Shown: one piece after another, positions 33,401 to 42,969 of the stretch
Layout of the letters: the number at the start of each line of letters is the position of its first letter
How positions within the stretch are numbered: position 1 is the first letter of the stretch
Source of the DNA: Eutreptiella sp. 'Long Island Sound 2002'
Taxonomy: Eukaryota; Euglenozoa; Euglenophyceae; Eutreptiales; Eutreptiaceae
DNA length: 64,000 nt
NCBI GenBank assembly: GCA_964036045.1
Contig: OZ038382.1
Location: 101,930,357-101,994,356 of the forward strand
Reading direction: 5' to 3'
Position numbers and translations under genes: made by a program
The notes under the pieces: generated by a model
Databases searched by the model: none
What the model saw: the letters and a program-made list of their open reading frames with translations, nothing else
Told to the model about the DNA's origin: nothing

Positions 33401-34066
33401 AGAACCGCCCAAGGGAACCCCGTCTACGTCTATCACCCCACGGCAATTGCCCGCCTACCCATACCCAGCAACACCGACATCATCTACTTCACTGATGCAT
33501 CTGGCACCCAGCAACGCACCCCCACGGTTGGTTGCGCCTCCGTACGCATCACCTGACGCGCGGACGGCCTCCACGTGGTACACCACACCGGGGCCACCAT
33601 CTTCGGCGTGTCCTCCCACGGCGAACTGCGCACCCTGGCGGACGCCGGCATCGCCACACCACCACCCGCAACGATCCAGCCCCGCAACATCTGGGTAGTC
33701 GTGGACGCAACGGTCGACATCAACCTCACCAGGCGATTCCTGGACATGCCCCTCCACAGGGCGCTCGAATCTGGCCTCACCACACAGGCGTTAGGACTAT
33801 GGATGGCCTTCAGGGGCATGCACCCCCAGGACGCCCTACACATCGTCAAACAGGAATCACACCGCTACACATACGGCAACGTACGCGCAGACACCCATGC
33901 CAAACACCAGAGCACCAGCCACACCCCAGGGCTCGAACATGTACGACTGGATACCCCACACCACAGCCACCTGCAACACCTACCCCCGATACCCTGGGCC
34001 ACACAACCCCCCCAATGGATGCCCGAGGACGCGCCGTACACGGAACGAGACAAGCAGTACCACTAA
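33401..34066 (+). pseudogene. LINE-encoded RNase H domain
   Basis: The frame reads TDIIYFTDASGTQQ (first catalytic Asp, codon 33494-33496), a TGA at 33554-33556, then in the same phase FGVSSHGELRTLADAG (Glu, 33623-33625), IWVVVDATVDINLTRRF (Asp, 33704-33706) and HIVKQESHRYTYGNVRADTHAK (Asp, 33890-33892, in the usual 'GN..AD' context). It ends at TAA 34064-34066. This is the D-E-D-D set of type I RNase H, which removes RNA from the cDNA hybrid. Several LINE clades (I, R1 and others) carry such a domain C-terminal to RT. One nonsense codon inactivates this copy; the catalytic residues are all retained. Confidence 0.8.
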
Positions 34067-34299
34067 CCCACACCCATCCAGCAGCCAGCCACCACACTAG
34101 GCAACCCGGCGAACACCAAACTCCTCCGACGCCTCGAAGACTCCGTCCACAGCCCCCTCTACAACTCCGCCCTACGCCCGGACAGCCTCCCAGCACACCT
34201 ACAAACACCCTGACTGCAACTCGCCCTCGAACAGCTTCCCCTCCTCACCAGATACCACCGATGGTACGCACGCCGCTCGATCCACGTCCCCGCAAGAAA

Positions 34300-34360
34300 C
34301 ACCAAATGCATCTGTGGCCACGCGGAAGAAGCAACCTGGGACCACTTCAAGGGGTGCCCC
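34300..34360 (+). pseudogene. Cys/His knuckle of the LINE-like element
   Basis: KCICGHAEEATWDHFKGCPL in the RNase H phase, spacing C-x-C-x9-H-x3-C (Cys codons at 34307 and 34355). It resembles the CCHC-type motif near the C-terminus of many LINE pol proteins, which is thought to help bind nucleic acid at the target. Stops lie upstream and downstream in this phase. Confidence 0.55.
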
Positions 34361-34876
34361 CTGTACCGAGGACTGGACACCCTCACAAACTGGAACCCAA
34401 CCCACACCATCGCACAGCACCCCTGATGGCCGATGCGGTCCCCAGCAACCCGGCAACTCGCCACCGTCCTCAAGCAGAGGAGGTACTCGAGGCAGTCCGC
34501 ATGGGACTCATCCCCACGGCCGTCTACACCTTGCTACGCACCCACGCGGAGGACCCCCAAGCCAGGGCGGCGCACATGCAACGGACGGCCATTACCAAGA
34601 CAGCAGAGGTACCTGCAGCATGCAGCAACCCTACCACAAACAGACCAAGCCCACCTCCTCAAACTTCTGTTCTACCAACCATGAGAACCTACCCCATGAC
34701 ACACCAACATGGGACCCCCACCACGCCTACACACCATCCACCAAGCACAACACTGGCACGGCAAACACGGGCACCACAGGCACCACACGCATGCCCACCA
34801 GCATGCGCGTGCCGCCAGCCCCCATCCCCCCACGCCACCGTCCGTCCACAGGTACCACCAGCCGCCAGCCACCGCA

Positions 34877-34984
34877 TGCCCCCTCTGCGTATGCCAGCGG
34901 CTACCACAGTCCGCCCTACCCTGCAACCCAGACCACTGGGTCTGCCTGGGGGCCGCGCACTGCCTCACCCACTGCCCCAAATGC
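34877..34984 (+). pseudogene. Cysteine/histidine-rich zinc-finger-like cluster
   Basis: In the same phase as the RNase H but after more damage, the sequence reads CPLCVCQRLPQSALPCNPDH, then WVCLGAAHCLTHCPKCGD. Spacing is C-x2-C-x-C-x9-C-x3-H-x2-C-x4-H-C-x2-H-C-x2-C. The paired CxxC at both ends and the central C-x3-H-x2-C are reminiscent of RING-type cross-brace fingers, but the C5-C6 spacing does not fit the classical rule. I call it zinc-binding and RING-like, no more. A downstream segment in another phase (35070-35872) may be part of the same original protein. Confidence 0.4.
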
Positions 34985-35069
34985 GGGGACCTCAACCCCC
35001 ACCACCGCGAGCGGCCCGCGGCCCCAGCCGCACCCCCCCCCCCGCCAGCCATCCCCGCCTCTTCAGGCC

Positions 35070-35872
35070 ACTCACCGACACCCTCTGGGACCACCTGGGA
35101 GGGTACTACGTGGCGGACGCGGCGGACCACGCATCGACCATAGCTGTGGCCACGGGCAGCGCAACCCTGCCCCCCCACAGCCCACCCTTGCGCAAAAGCG
35201 GGGGCGGCTTGAAGGTGGCGGCCCGCCACGTCCTCCTCGCCCTATACCTCTACCACCGTGACCTACACCCCTCAGACCCACAGCTCCCGGCCCCCGAAGC
35301 AGCAGTTCTGACGCCAGAAGCGTTGGCGGACACCGCACCAGAGGGGATAGCAGCCTACCTCCGAATCACTTGCCGCCGGTTCAACACCACCCTCGGCCGA
35401 CTGAAAGGAACACCCTACCCACTCAGCGCACTCCTCTACCCAACACACCACCCCCACCCCACGCAGCTGGGGCGCCCGGAGGGCTGGCTGTCCTTTCGAG
35501 ACCCCCACCTGGCGGCCTCTGATGAGGTCACCGCCACGCGAATGGGCCTCACGAACGAGCTCGCCTACTTCAGAAGCCTCGAGGCGCGCCTCCGAGAGGC
35601 GCACCGCTGGCACACCCGCTCCTCGTCGCCCCCACGGGGACAGGGGGGTTCACCCGCCCCCGACACCCACCAGGCAAAGAAGACCAAGACAGGTCAGGGG
35701 GCCCGCCAGCGCGCCCGCCGGCGGGGCGCGACACCCCGACCAGGGCCCGGGTCCAGCCGCACCGCACCACCCCACGCCGAGACCCCCGGGGCACACCAAC
35801 AGCACCGCCCCCACCAGCACCCACCACAACCACCGTACCGCAGCACCCAAACCCTGCAGCCCAGTCAGCCAC
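35070..35872 (+). pseudogene. LINE-like element, C-terminal reading frame interrupted by an LTR insertion
   Basis: A clean frame reads LTDTLWDHLGGYYVADAADH, KVAARHVLLALYLYHRDLHP, APEGIAAYLRITCRRFNTTL (with minor differences) and GLTNELAYFRSLEARLREAH, then becomes Arg/Pro/His-rich. It is helical and globular-looking, and I do not recognise it. The gag-only LTR element 2 is inserted at 35873, so the frame's last codons now run into the LTR. It lies in the largest plus-strand frame (33532-35946), of which only this last third looks like true coding. Confidence 0.4.
35869..35872. repeat. Target-site duplication of element 2, left (CCAC)
   Basis: CCAC precedes the LTR start TGAAGCG and recurs at 38061-38064. 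Only four bases in a CCA-rich context, so chance identity is possible. Confidence 0.45.
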
Positions 35873-36200
35873 TGAAGCGTTTTCGTGGGCCCCTTGCAAA
35901 GCACCGCAATTTCTGCAAGAATCGAACATTTCGTGAGTCGACTTAAGTTGCTTAAACTGTTCTAAGGCGTTAGCCACAGGCCTTCCAAATCTACATAGAT
36001 ACTTGTGAAAACACTGGAAAACAGTGGAATCTCGCGAATAATTACAAAATGGGGCACAACAACGGAAATTTAGTATTAAAAACTGCTATTTTGACATAAA
36101 AACGGCAATTCTCGCTGTTGTTCTGTAGCCTTCGTAATACCATTTTACGTCATAAAATACGTTATTCAGCGCGCGTGCGAGCCACTGCGAGTAGCGGTCC
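35873..36200 (-). repeat. 3' LTR of element 2, inner end deleted
   Basis: About 328 bp matching 37717-38035, with landmarks CTGCAAGAATCGAACATTTC, GAGTCGACTTAAGTTGC and ACAAAATGGGGCACAACAAC. The final GGGAGGCCCTCCCGCTACCG plus TTCA of the other LTR is missing. Confidence 0.8.
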
Positions 36201-36205
36201 TTAAA

Positions 36206-36680
36206 GGTTTGTTTATCCCCCAAGGGGAAAAACAAGCCCCAGAGGTTGCCTCTTCCTAGGTGTCCGGTGGGGAGCACCAATACTACCCTCAGGCAAAAAC
36301 CTGCCTATTTTGCCACACTAGGAAAGGAAAAGGCCAAGGATGACTTGCCCCGTTTGTTTTGAAAACCTGGTAAACGTTTCCAGTTTCCCGAAAACCCCCA
36401 TGCTTTCAAAAACAAAGCAACAGGACAGACACACACGTAAGGCACTATAATTCAGTACTCACACTCACATCAGTTCGTGCCTTACCCAGGCACCGTGCAC
36501 TGTACTGAACAGGTGCGGGTGCGTGTGCCGGGGACTGGGGTCCCTCATATATACATGGGTCTTATGTCCCATATATATACTCAGTGGTGGAGGCTGACAA
36601 TACTGAGCTCTCACCACGACAAGGCTGACAAGACTGGACTTGCCCAAAGGCGGAGGGGTGGGTGTGCCAAGACTGCACCC
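36206..36680 (-). repeat. Conserved internal module, copy 2
   Basis: About 475 bp matching 16400-16880 of element 1, with the same paired TATA-like boxes (near 36546 and 36570). In contrast, the LTR bodies of the two elements have little in common beyond their ends and a few short words. Confidence 0.8.
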
Positions 36681-36748
36681 TCTCCAACAAACGGAATTTT
36701 AAATTATCACCGTCTCCAACGACGGCTGCCACTGCCCGGCGTCTGCGT

Positions 36749-37605
36749 TCAACTGTCTTGGTTGGTCCCTCTGCCGGCGGTCGCTGTCTTCTTCGGCGAC
36801 TGGAACTCCTCCACGACTTCCACCTTTCTCTTCGCTTCGCCCACAGCGGACTTCGTCTTGGATGTCCTCTCCAGGCGGCGCACTCGCTCTTGCAGACTCT
36901 CCACCTCTGACTTCAGGGTCCGGATCTCCGCTGCTGCATTCCTCGCCCACGCCGTCATCTCTGCGGCCCAGGCCTTCAACTCAAAGGTCTCGGTTGGTAC
37001 GATGGCGAGCTCCGAGCTTAACTGACTTGGACTGGGGTTGCGTGGATTTCTGGTGATCTCTCCTCCACGTTGGGGTACTGGTCGGTACTCCGGCGCTTTC
37101 TGGGGCGCAGGTACGCGCTCCCTCGACGCCTGACCACGGTCTGCGTGACCACGGCTTGGACCTTGTCTTCAGTGGAGCGCTGATTGGCGCTCCGGCGTTC
37201 TCCAGGATGCTGGTTGGCGCTCCCACGCTGCTTGATGATGGTCCGGCTTGCGGAAAAGTTCTCTTTCGACGGCTGGGTGGCGGTTAGGTAATCCAGATTG
37301 CGGCTGGTACTGCCGCTCTTGGGACAGCCGGTGCTGCTGCCGTACTGGTTACCACGACCATAGGGTTGACGGCTGGAAGGGCCATACCTCTGTTGCTCGA
37401 ACGCGGGACTGCGACTCGAACTTGGCCTTGGACTGGGACTCCAGTCTGACTCGTCGCTGTAGCTGTCCAGGTTGTGGCCGCCATTTTGTGGTCTCGACGT
37501 CCTGACGTCGCTGCTGTCGCTGCTGCTCATCCAGGACGCTGCGGAGGCACTTGCTGCCTCTTCTCTGGCCGCTTTCTGCGGCTGACGGCCACATTGCGGT
37601 GACAA
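36749..37605 (-). pseudogene. Gag-like basic coiled-coil protein of element 2
   Basis: The first part (37605-37018) includes SWMSSSDSSDVRTSRPQNGG, then a Ser/Arg/Gln/Tyr-rich basic region (GPSSRQPYGRGNQYGSSTGC) and Arg-rich repeats. One frameshift near 37018 leads into LSSELAIVPTETFELKAWAA and the heptad helix AEIRTLKSEVESLQERVRRL, ending with a Lys-rich tail at 36749. A serine-rich start, basic middle and C-terminal coiled coil match the element 1 protein, although the sequences have drifted far. The start is probably the Met of MSSSDSS at about 37528. It is expected to multimerise and bind RNA, by inference. Confidence 0.5.
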
Positions 37606-37716
37606 CTGGCGCTGCGCTCAGCGCCTTCTGGTTTCAGCGCCTGTTAGCGCCGCTGCTTGACGCTGCTGGGCGCTGCGGCTGGCGGCTGTCCCTGTACGGG
37701 GTTGTTAGAACAGTTT

Positions 37717-38060
37717 CGAAGCGTTTTCGTGGACCCCTTGCAAAGCACTGCAATTTCTGCAAGAATCGAACATTTCGTGAGTCGACTTAAGTTGCTTAAT
37801 ATGTTCTAAGGCGTTGGCCACAGGCCTTCGAAATCTACATAGATGGCTGTGAAAACACGGGAAAACTCGCGAATAATTACAAAATGGGGCACAACAACGG
37901 AAATTTGGTATAAAGAACTGCTTTTTGCACATAAAAAACGGCAATTCTTGCTGATGTTCTGTAGCTGTCTTAATCTCATTTTACGTCAGAAATTGCGCTA
38001 TTCAGCGCGCGTGCGAGCCACCGCGGGTAGCGGTCGGGAGGCCCTCCCGCTACCGCTTCA
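37717..38060 (-). repeat. 5' LTR of element 2
   Basis: 344 bp, complete. On the minus strand it begins TGAAGCGGTAGCGGGAGGGC, and element 1 begins TGATGCGGTAGCGGGTGGGT: the U3 starts of the two elements are clearly related. Includes a GGGAGGCCCTCCC palindrome at 38037-38049. Confidence 0.8.
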
Positions 38061-38064
38061 CCAC
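38061..38064. repeat. Target-site duplication of element 2, right (CCAC)
   Basis: Repeats 35869-35872 directly outside the LTR end TTCA. Confidence 0.45.
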
Positions 38065-38087
38065 CACCGCCGGCACACGTCCACACC

Positions 38088-39860
38088 ATGCTAGGACCAC
38101 CATACGCGCAGAGCCAGGGGCCATGGCACCACCAGCCTACACACCACGACCACGCGGCCCAGAACCAACCCCCGCCCCCACTAGACGGGCCCACAACACA
38201 CGAGCCACGGTACACCCCAATGGACCCGTGGGGAGCCGCGCACGCACACCAACAACACCAGGACCTAGTAGGAGCGCCCCACCACCTCCAGCAGCCCCTT
38301 CATCCACACCTCATACCAGCGAGCACCATCCACCAGCAGCCACCCATAACATACGGACCACAGCCCCACCGGGACGCCCATGCGGCTGCCTCCCACCCAC
38401 ACCACGGCACGACAACCAGCCAGGAACCGCAAGGACCGCACGGCGCACACACACAACACCTGCACAACTGCCAAGAGCGCCCAGACCCCCAGCCAGCACA
38501 ACATCCACCCCCGCCCCCCCCACCACCAACAGTGCCACCCCCACAACACCCCCCCCAGCCCCCCCCCCGAGACCAGGCCACGGACGCAACACACGGCGGC
38601 CAGCACCAGCCAATTGATGTCGATGCCCCAGCCGACACACGCCACCGCGAGTTGCTCCTCCTGCGACTGCCACAAGAAACCCCATCACCCGACCCCACAC
38701 GCGACAACGACGACCAACCCCCCCCACCAACACCACCCCCCCCATCACACCCCGCAACACCAGCTGCCGCACCGGCCGAACCCTACGCCCTACGGAACCC
38801 TGCAGCGGTACAGCAGCACCTCCGTGGACTCGGGGACCAGGAGGTGCTGCGCCTCCACACCTCCGGCACCACCCAGCGCATCCGGGCGATCACCCTGGGA
38901 CAGGTGGCCACCCTGGAGCAAGGCGTTTGAGACTTCCTCTTCGACGCCTTCCTCCACGTCGCCCGACACGACCGCCCCCCACGCCCCACCCCAGACAGCG
39001 AGAGCGCGCCCCCCACGGGGAACTGAGTCTGGGTGCCCCCCATCGACTGGGGAGGGCACCTAGTCGGACACCCCGTGCCGGAGCGGGGGAACACCCAGGG
39101 CCGCACCCGCTACCGCGAGCCCAACATGGCCCACCACCCACCCAGCGCCACCGCCAGCAACACCAAAGGGTGGGAGCGGGAAACATGGGTAGCCCGGATG
39201 GCCTCCCTGAGCAACTTCGGGCACCACGTCCCGGGGGACATCCCCACCCCCGACGACCAGCAGCCAGCCCCCTCCATGTACATGACTCCCATGTACAATC
39301 TGCACTACACCCTCTCCACCACCCACTACCACGCACCAACTGACCACTGGGTGGTGCACGGCACCGACTCCCTCCTCCCCGCCGACTATGCCCCCCCCCC
39401 GCACAACCCAGGCCTCGACACGTACGCCAGGGGGAACGAGCTGGACGACCCCCACATCTGGGGCACGTGGGAACGCAAATCCCTGCTCTCCATCCGCAGC
39501 GGCAGCCAGGGCCTTGGTAGGGCGATGTATTGCCTTGCCAAGTGGACCCAACGGACCTGGGGGGTCCCCACGGACCGATGGCTGTGGAGGGTCACGCTGT
39601 GCCCCCAGCAGAGGGAAGCCCCCCTGAACCGCAGGGGACCCACCCCCCCACGCCCGACCACCCCGCAGCTCTGCCCGTACATAATGGCGGCCCGCCTCAT
39701 GGCGCTGCTGTGGCCGGGCCCAGACACCCCCACCCAAAACTACCCCCACCTCACGGAGGAGGACATGCCCGGCATCCATCGATGCTTCTTCCGCACCCTC
39801 GACTACCTCCAGCAAACGCACCTGCACGTCCTGGAGCAAGTATGGACGCCCCCTGGGTAA
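38088..39860 (+). pseudogene. LINE-like element, downstream accessory reading frame
   Basis: One phase is open from ATG 38088 to 39860 apart from stops at 38928-38930 and about 39024. The first 200 residues are Pro/His/Gln-rich. The rest is globular: AAVQQHLRGLGDQEVLRLHT, QRIRAITLGQVATLEQGV, then VWVPPIDWGGHLVGHPVPER, NPGLDTYARGNELDDPHIWG, LGRAMYCLAKWTQRTWGVPT, QLCPYIMAARLMALLWPGPD and GIHRCFFRTLDYLQQTHLHV. I recognise no family. With only two stops in about 590 codons it is the best preserved frame of the element after the RT. It lies downstream of RT/RNase H, an unusual place for a LINE protein. Confidence 0.45.
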
Positions 39861-41199
39861 CCCAGGTGCCCGCAGAGCCGAGACAACGCCACCACACCAG
39901 CACCAGCACGCACAGGTCACCGGGGAAAGCGCGCGCACATGCCCGGTGCCAGAACCCGCACCCTCGTTCTCGCTACTTGCAGGACCCAGCATCCTACGCC
40001 CCCCCCTGAAGCCCAGGGCCCTCCGCCGTCTGCCACAGCCCTCTCCTCCGCCTCTGACTCCACAACCTCGACCACCACGACCACCTCATCCACCACCACC
40101 ACCACGTCCTCATCCAGCACCCGCACCTGCAACCCAGCCGAAACCCGAGACCGCCGCCAAACAGCCACCCAAACCCGTCAGCGTGCCACCACTGCAACCG
40201 GCAGCCATTCCCAAACCCAAGCCCAAGCCTGGCGCCACGACGGCAGCGCGAGCCCGACCCTCCGAGGACGTCCTCTATGACATTCGGCCCCAGCCGTCCT
40301 AGGCCCGGAGGCAGCAGCACCCAGCACGGCGCCCCCCCGCCGTCACCGACGCCGCCGCCACCACCTTCATGGCGGAGCGCGCCGCGGCCGAAGCACGACG
40401 CAGCTCGTCCCGCCACCTCTGAAAACCCGCACCCCAGGCCCACGGACCACCCCCGACCGGACGAGATCGACGCCACGGTCCCCCCCTACCAACACTCGAT
40501 GTCAGCCCACATACAGCAAATGCCCCGCTACCGCCGCCACTGAAAGTCCCAACCCAACCCCTAGGCAGAGACCGTGCACGCATACCCGCGACTCCGCATC
40601 TGCCCGTGCCCCCACTCCCCGCGCACCCCCACGGAACAGGACTACGAGGAATCCCCCAGGGCCCGCCACCGCCACCAGTCCCCAGGACCCCATCACACCC
40701 ACCCACGCCCACTCCTCCGCCCAAGACCGCGGCCCCGCCCAGGGAAAGTGGTGGCAGCGCTGGACCCACACGCAGCTCTGGGAGCTGCGAAAGTGGGTCC
40801 GGACAGAGCCCTTCCTCGAGGGCCTAGTCCACCGGCCCCGCAAGGGGTCGGTGGAGAACAGCCGCCTCCAGCAGGCAGGGGGGGTGGATGCCGCAGGCCG
40901 CATGGGAAGCCATGCTGGTCGATGCGCTCCACCCCCTGGGAGTCCACCCCTGCAACCTCCCCGCGCCCCAGGACCACCCGTATCTCCTCAACCGCCTGCA
41001 GGAGACCCTCCAGGAGACGCAGCGAGACGGCATCTGCCTGTGGGACATCACCCAAAGCCCAACCCAGCACACACACACCCCCTCGCCACCCCACAAGCGC
41101 CGGCGCACCGACGCTGGCGGCACCTACAGCACCCCAGGAGCCCAGCGCGCCACACAACACGACACGCCTGACCCCCCCGCCAGCGGCGCCGCCACCTAA
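39861..41199 (+). pseudogene. LINE-like element, last reading frames before the minisatellite
   Basis: Ser/Thr/Pro-rich low complexity to about 40700, then coding-like pieces: KWWQRWTHTQLWELRKWVRT followed by FLEGLVHRPRKGSVENSRLQ (from about 40746), and in another phase WEAMLVDALHPLGVHPCNLP, YLLNRLQETLQETQRDGICL, ending PPASGAAT at TAA 41197-41199. The Trp-rich helix followed by a short helical domain looks like a real domain, but I cannot name it. Confidence 0.35.
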
Positions 41200-41604
41200 C
41201 ACCGTTGCCCAACCAGCCCAACCAGCCACCACCGCGGGGCGCCACACCAGGCCCCGCCCGGAAGACACCAAACAAACCGGAAGCCGAAGGACGCCAACGC
41301 ACACGCCAACGACCCATACCCGTGTACATCAGGACGCGCGAGCCGCACCCCTGGGGCGCGGTAGCCAACGCACCGACGACACACGCCAGAGAACACGACA
41401 CTATTACACCACTGCACCAGTTGCCCATGCTTGTGCCTGCAGTGTACGCGCGGCTCCTTCTTTGTAAAAAATTTTGAAAAAATATATTGTTCTGTCTATT
41501 TTTTCCAGAAAAAAAAGAAGGAGACGAGAAGGCAAGAAAAAAGAAAAAAAAATTAGGAAAGGGGGAAGAGAGACACAACCACCAACGGCACACGCACATT
41601 GCAC
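41200..41604 (+). other. Linker with AT-rich tract ahead of the minisatellite
   Basis: C/A-rich, then an abrupt A/T tract (about 41465-41555: TTTTGAAAAAATATATTG and long A-runs with AAGAAGGAGACGAGAAGG). A comparable tract occurs at 4110-4190 in the small insertion. Confidence 0.4.
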
Positions 41605-42395
41605 TCAGCGCGCACGCCGGTGAACAGGCGCCACATGGGCCAGGACACCGCGCAGGCAAAAGCACCAAGGACAACAAAGGGATGGGACACCACGGCCAGG
41701 CACACTGGTGAAGGGGAGCCAAATAGCTCAGTACACCGCACACACAAAGCAGCACACCAAGCGGACACACCGCTGAACCGGAGCCAAGTGACCCAGGACA
41801 CCCCACACACAATACAAAACACCGAGGGGGCGCACCGGTGTACAAGAGCCAAGTGGCCCAGGACATCGCACACGCAACACGACATACCACGCCAGCACAC
41901 CAGTGAACAGGAGCCAAGAGGCCCAGGACACCGCACAAGCAAAGCAACGCACCGAACGGGCGCACTGGTGAACAGGAGCCAAGTGGCCCTGGACACCGCA
42001 GACGCAACGCAACGCACCGAGCGGGCACACCGGTGAACAGGAGCCAAGTGGCCCAGGACACCACACACACAAAGCAGCACACCAAGCGGACACACCGGTG
42101 AACAGGAGCAAAGTGACCCAGGACACCCCACACACAACACAACACACCGAGCGGGCGCACCGGTGAGCAGGAGTCAAGCAGTCCGGGACACCGCACACGC
42201 AACCCGACAAACCACGCGAGCACACTGGTGAACAGGGGTCAAGTGGCCCAGGACACCGCACAAGCAAAGCAACGCACCGAATGTGCGCACCGGTGAACAG
42301 GAGCCAAGTCGCCCTGGACACCGCAAACACACCACAACGCACCGAGCGGGCACAGTGGTGAACAGGAGCCAAGTGGCCCAGGACACCGCACACAC
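41605..42395 (+). repeat. 65-bp minisatellite, about 12 copies
   Basis: AACAGGAGCCAAGTGGCCCA recurs at 41906, 41971, 42036, 42101, 42166 and onward, exactly every 65 bp. The unit continues GGACACCGCACACACAA, ACACCGAGCGGGCGCACCGG and TG. It is clearly related to the 60-bp unit of the small insertion (shared AAGTGGCC, GGACACCGCACAC and CACCGGTGAACA blocks) but 5 bp longer. Confidence 0.9.
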
Positions 42396-42969
42396 GTAGG
42401 GCGGCCGAGGGACAGGAAAGAACCAACACCCCATGGGTCGGACACGCCGGGGCGACCCAGCCGACCCACCGGGCCAGTGGCAGGAGCGGTACTCCAAGGC
42501 CACTGGTCTGAGCCCGGCCAGTCTGCATCGGGGACCATGGCAAACGTCACCCGGAGATATGGAAGCAGCCGGTGACAGGCGAGCCGTTACACAGTCCAGG
42601 GGGGGGTTGCCTGCCCAGCGGAGCGGCCCCGCAACTCAAGCCACAAGAGTGAGGCGGTCGTACCGTAGACAAGCGGGAGCAATACCCCTTGTGGTGAGAG
42701 ATACTCCACACGGCAGGGCAGCCCCCAGAGCTGCCGCCGAAAGGAGGGGGCATGTGGCCCTACCCATGGACACATGTGGGGACACCGTTCCACCTGGGAC
42801 ACCTGGACTGGGTGGCCGCAACACTGCCTTCCCAAGCACCTGCGGGAGCGGCTTAAGAGGCACCTGACCTAGGGCAGTCGGAGGGACAGGATGTCCCCCT
42901 GGTAAGACCTTCTTCCTGCACTGTCAAAGGTGGCATCCCGAGCTCCAGAAGATACCTACCAACCTACCT
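42396..42969 (+). repeat. Conserved 3' module with TACC tail (copy 2)
   Basis: Matches 7950-8518 along its length and ends GAAGATACCTACCAACCTAC (tail 42952-42968). It marks the 3' end of the giant element. No partner of an 11-bp-type target duplication was found at the 20.5-kb side. Confidence 0.8.

Larger units (their letters stand above)
35873..38060 (-). mobile_element. Gag-only LTR retrotransposon 2, nested in the LINE-like element
   Basis: Direct repeats 35873-36200 and 37717-38060 flank a 1.5-kb interior. The outer termini are TGAAGCG...CGCTTCA, matching the termini of element 1. C/A-rich LINE sequence lies on both sides, so this is a later insertion. The right LTR is complete (344 bp; its TG has mutated to CG on the plus strand). 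The left LTR lacks its inner 25 bp or so, together with the polypurine tract: sequence jumps from GTAGCGGTCC straight to TTAAAGGTTTG. The coding strand and module order are the same as in element 1, so the right LTR is the 5' one. No pol is present. Confidence 0.85.
20510..42969 (+). mobile_element. Giant C/A-rich LINE-like element
   Basis: A continuous plus-strand C/A-rich block of about 22.5 kb, about 20.3 kb after removing the nested LTR element at 35873-38060. In order: low-complexity leader, two or more accessory reading frames, endonuclease, reverse transcriptase with FADD, thumb-like region, RNase H, Cys/His clusters, further frames, a 65-bp minisatellite, a 3' module and a TACC tail. 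No LTRs flank it. The domain order EN-RT-RNase H is that of LINE clades such as I or R1-like elements. The left limit is uncertain: the compositional change at about 20510 is sharp but I found no target duplication, and the leader could be a separate repeat. All reading frames carry stops or frameshifts, so this copy is inactive. Confidence 0.6.
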
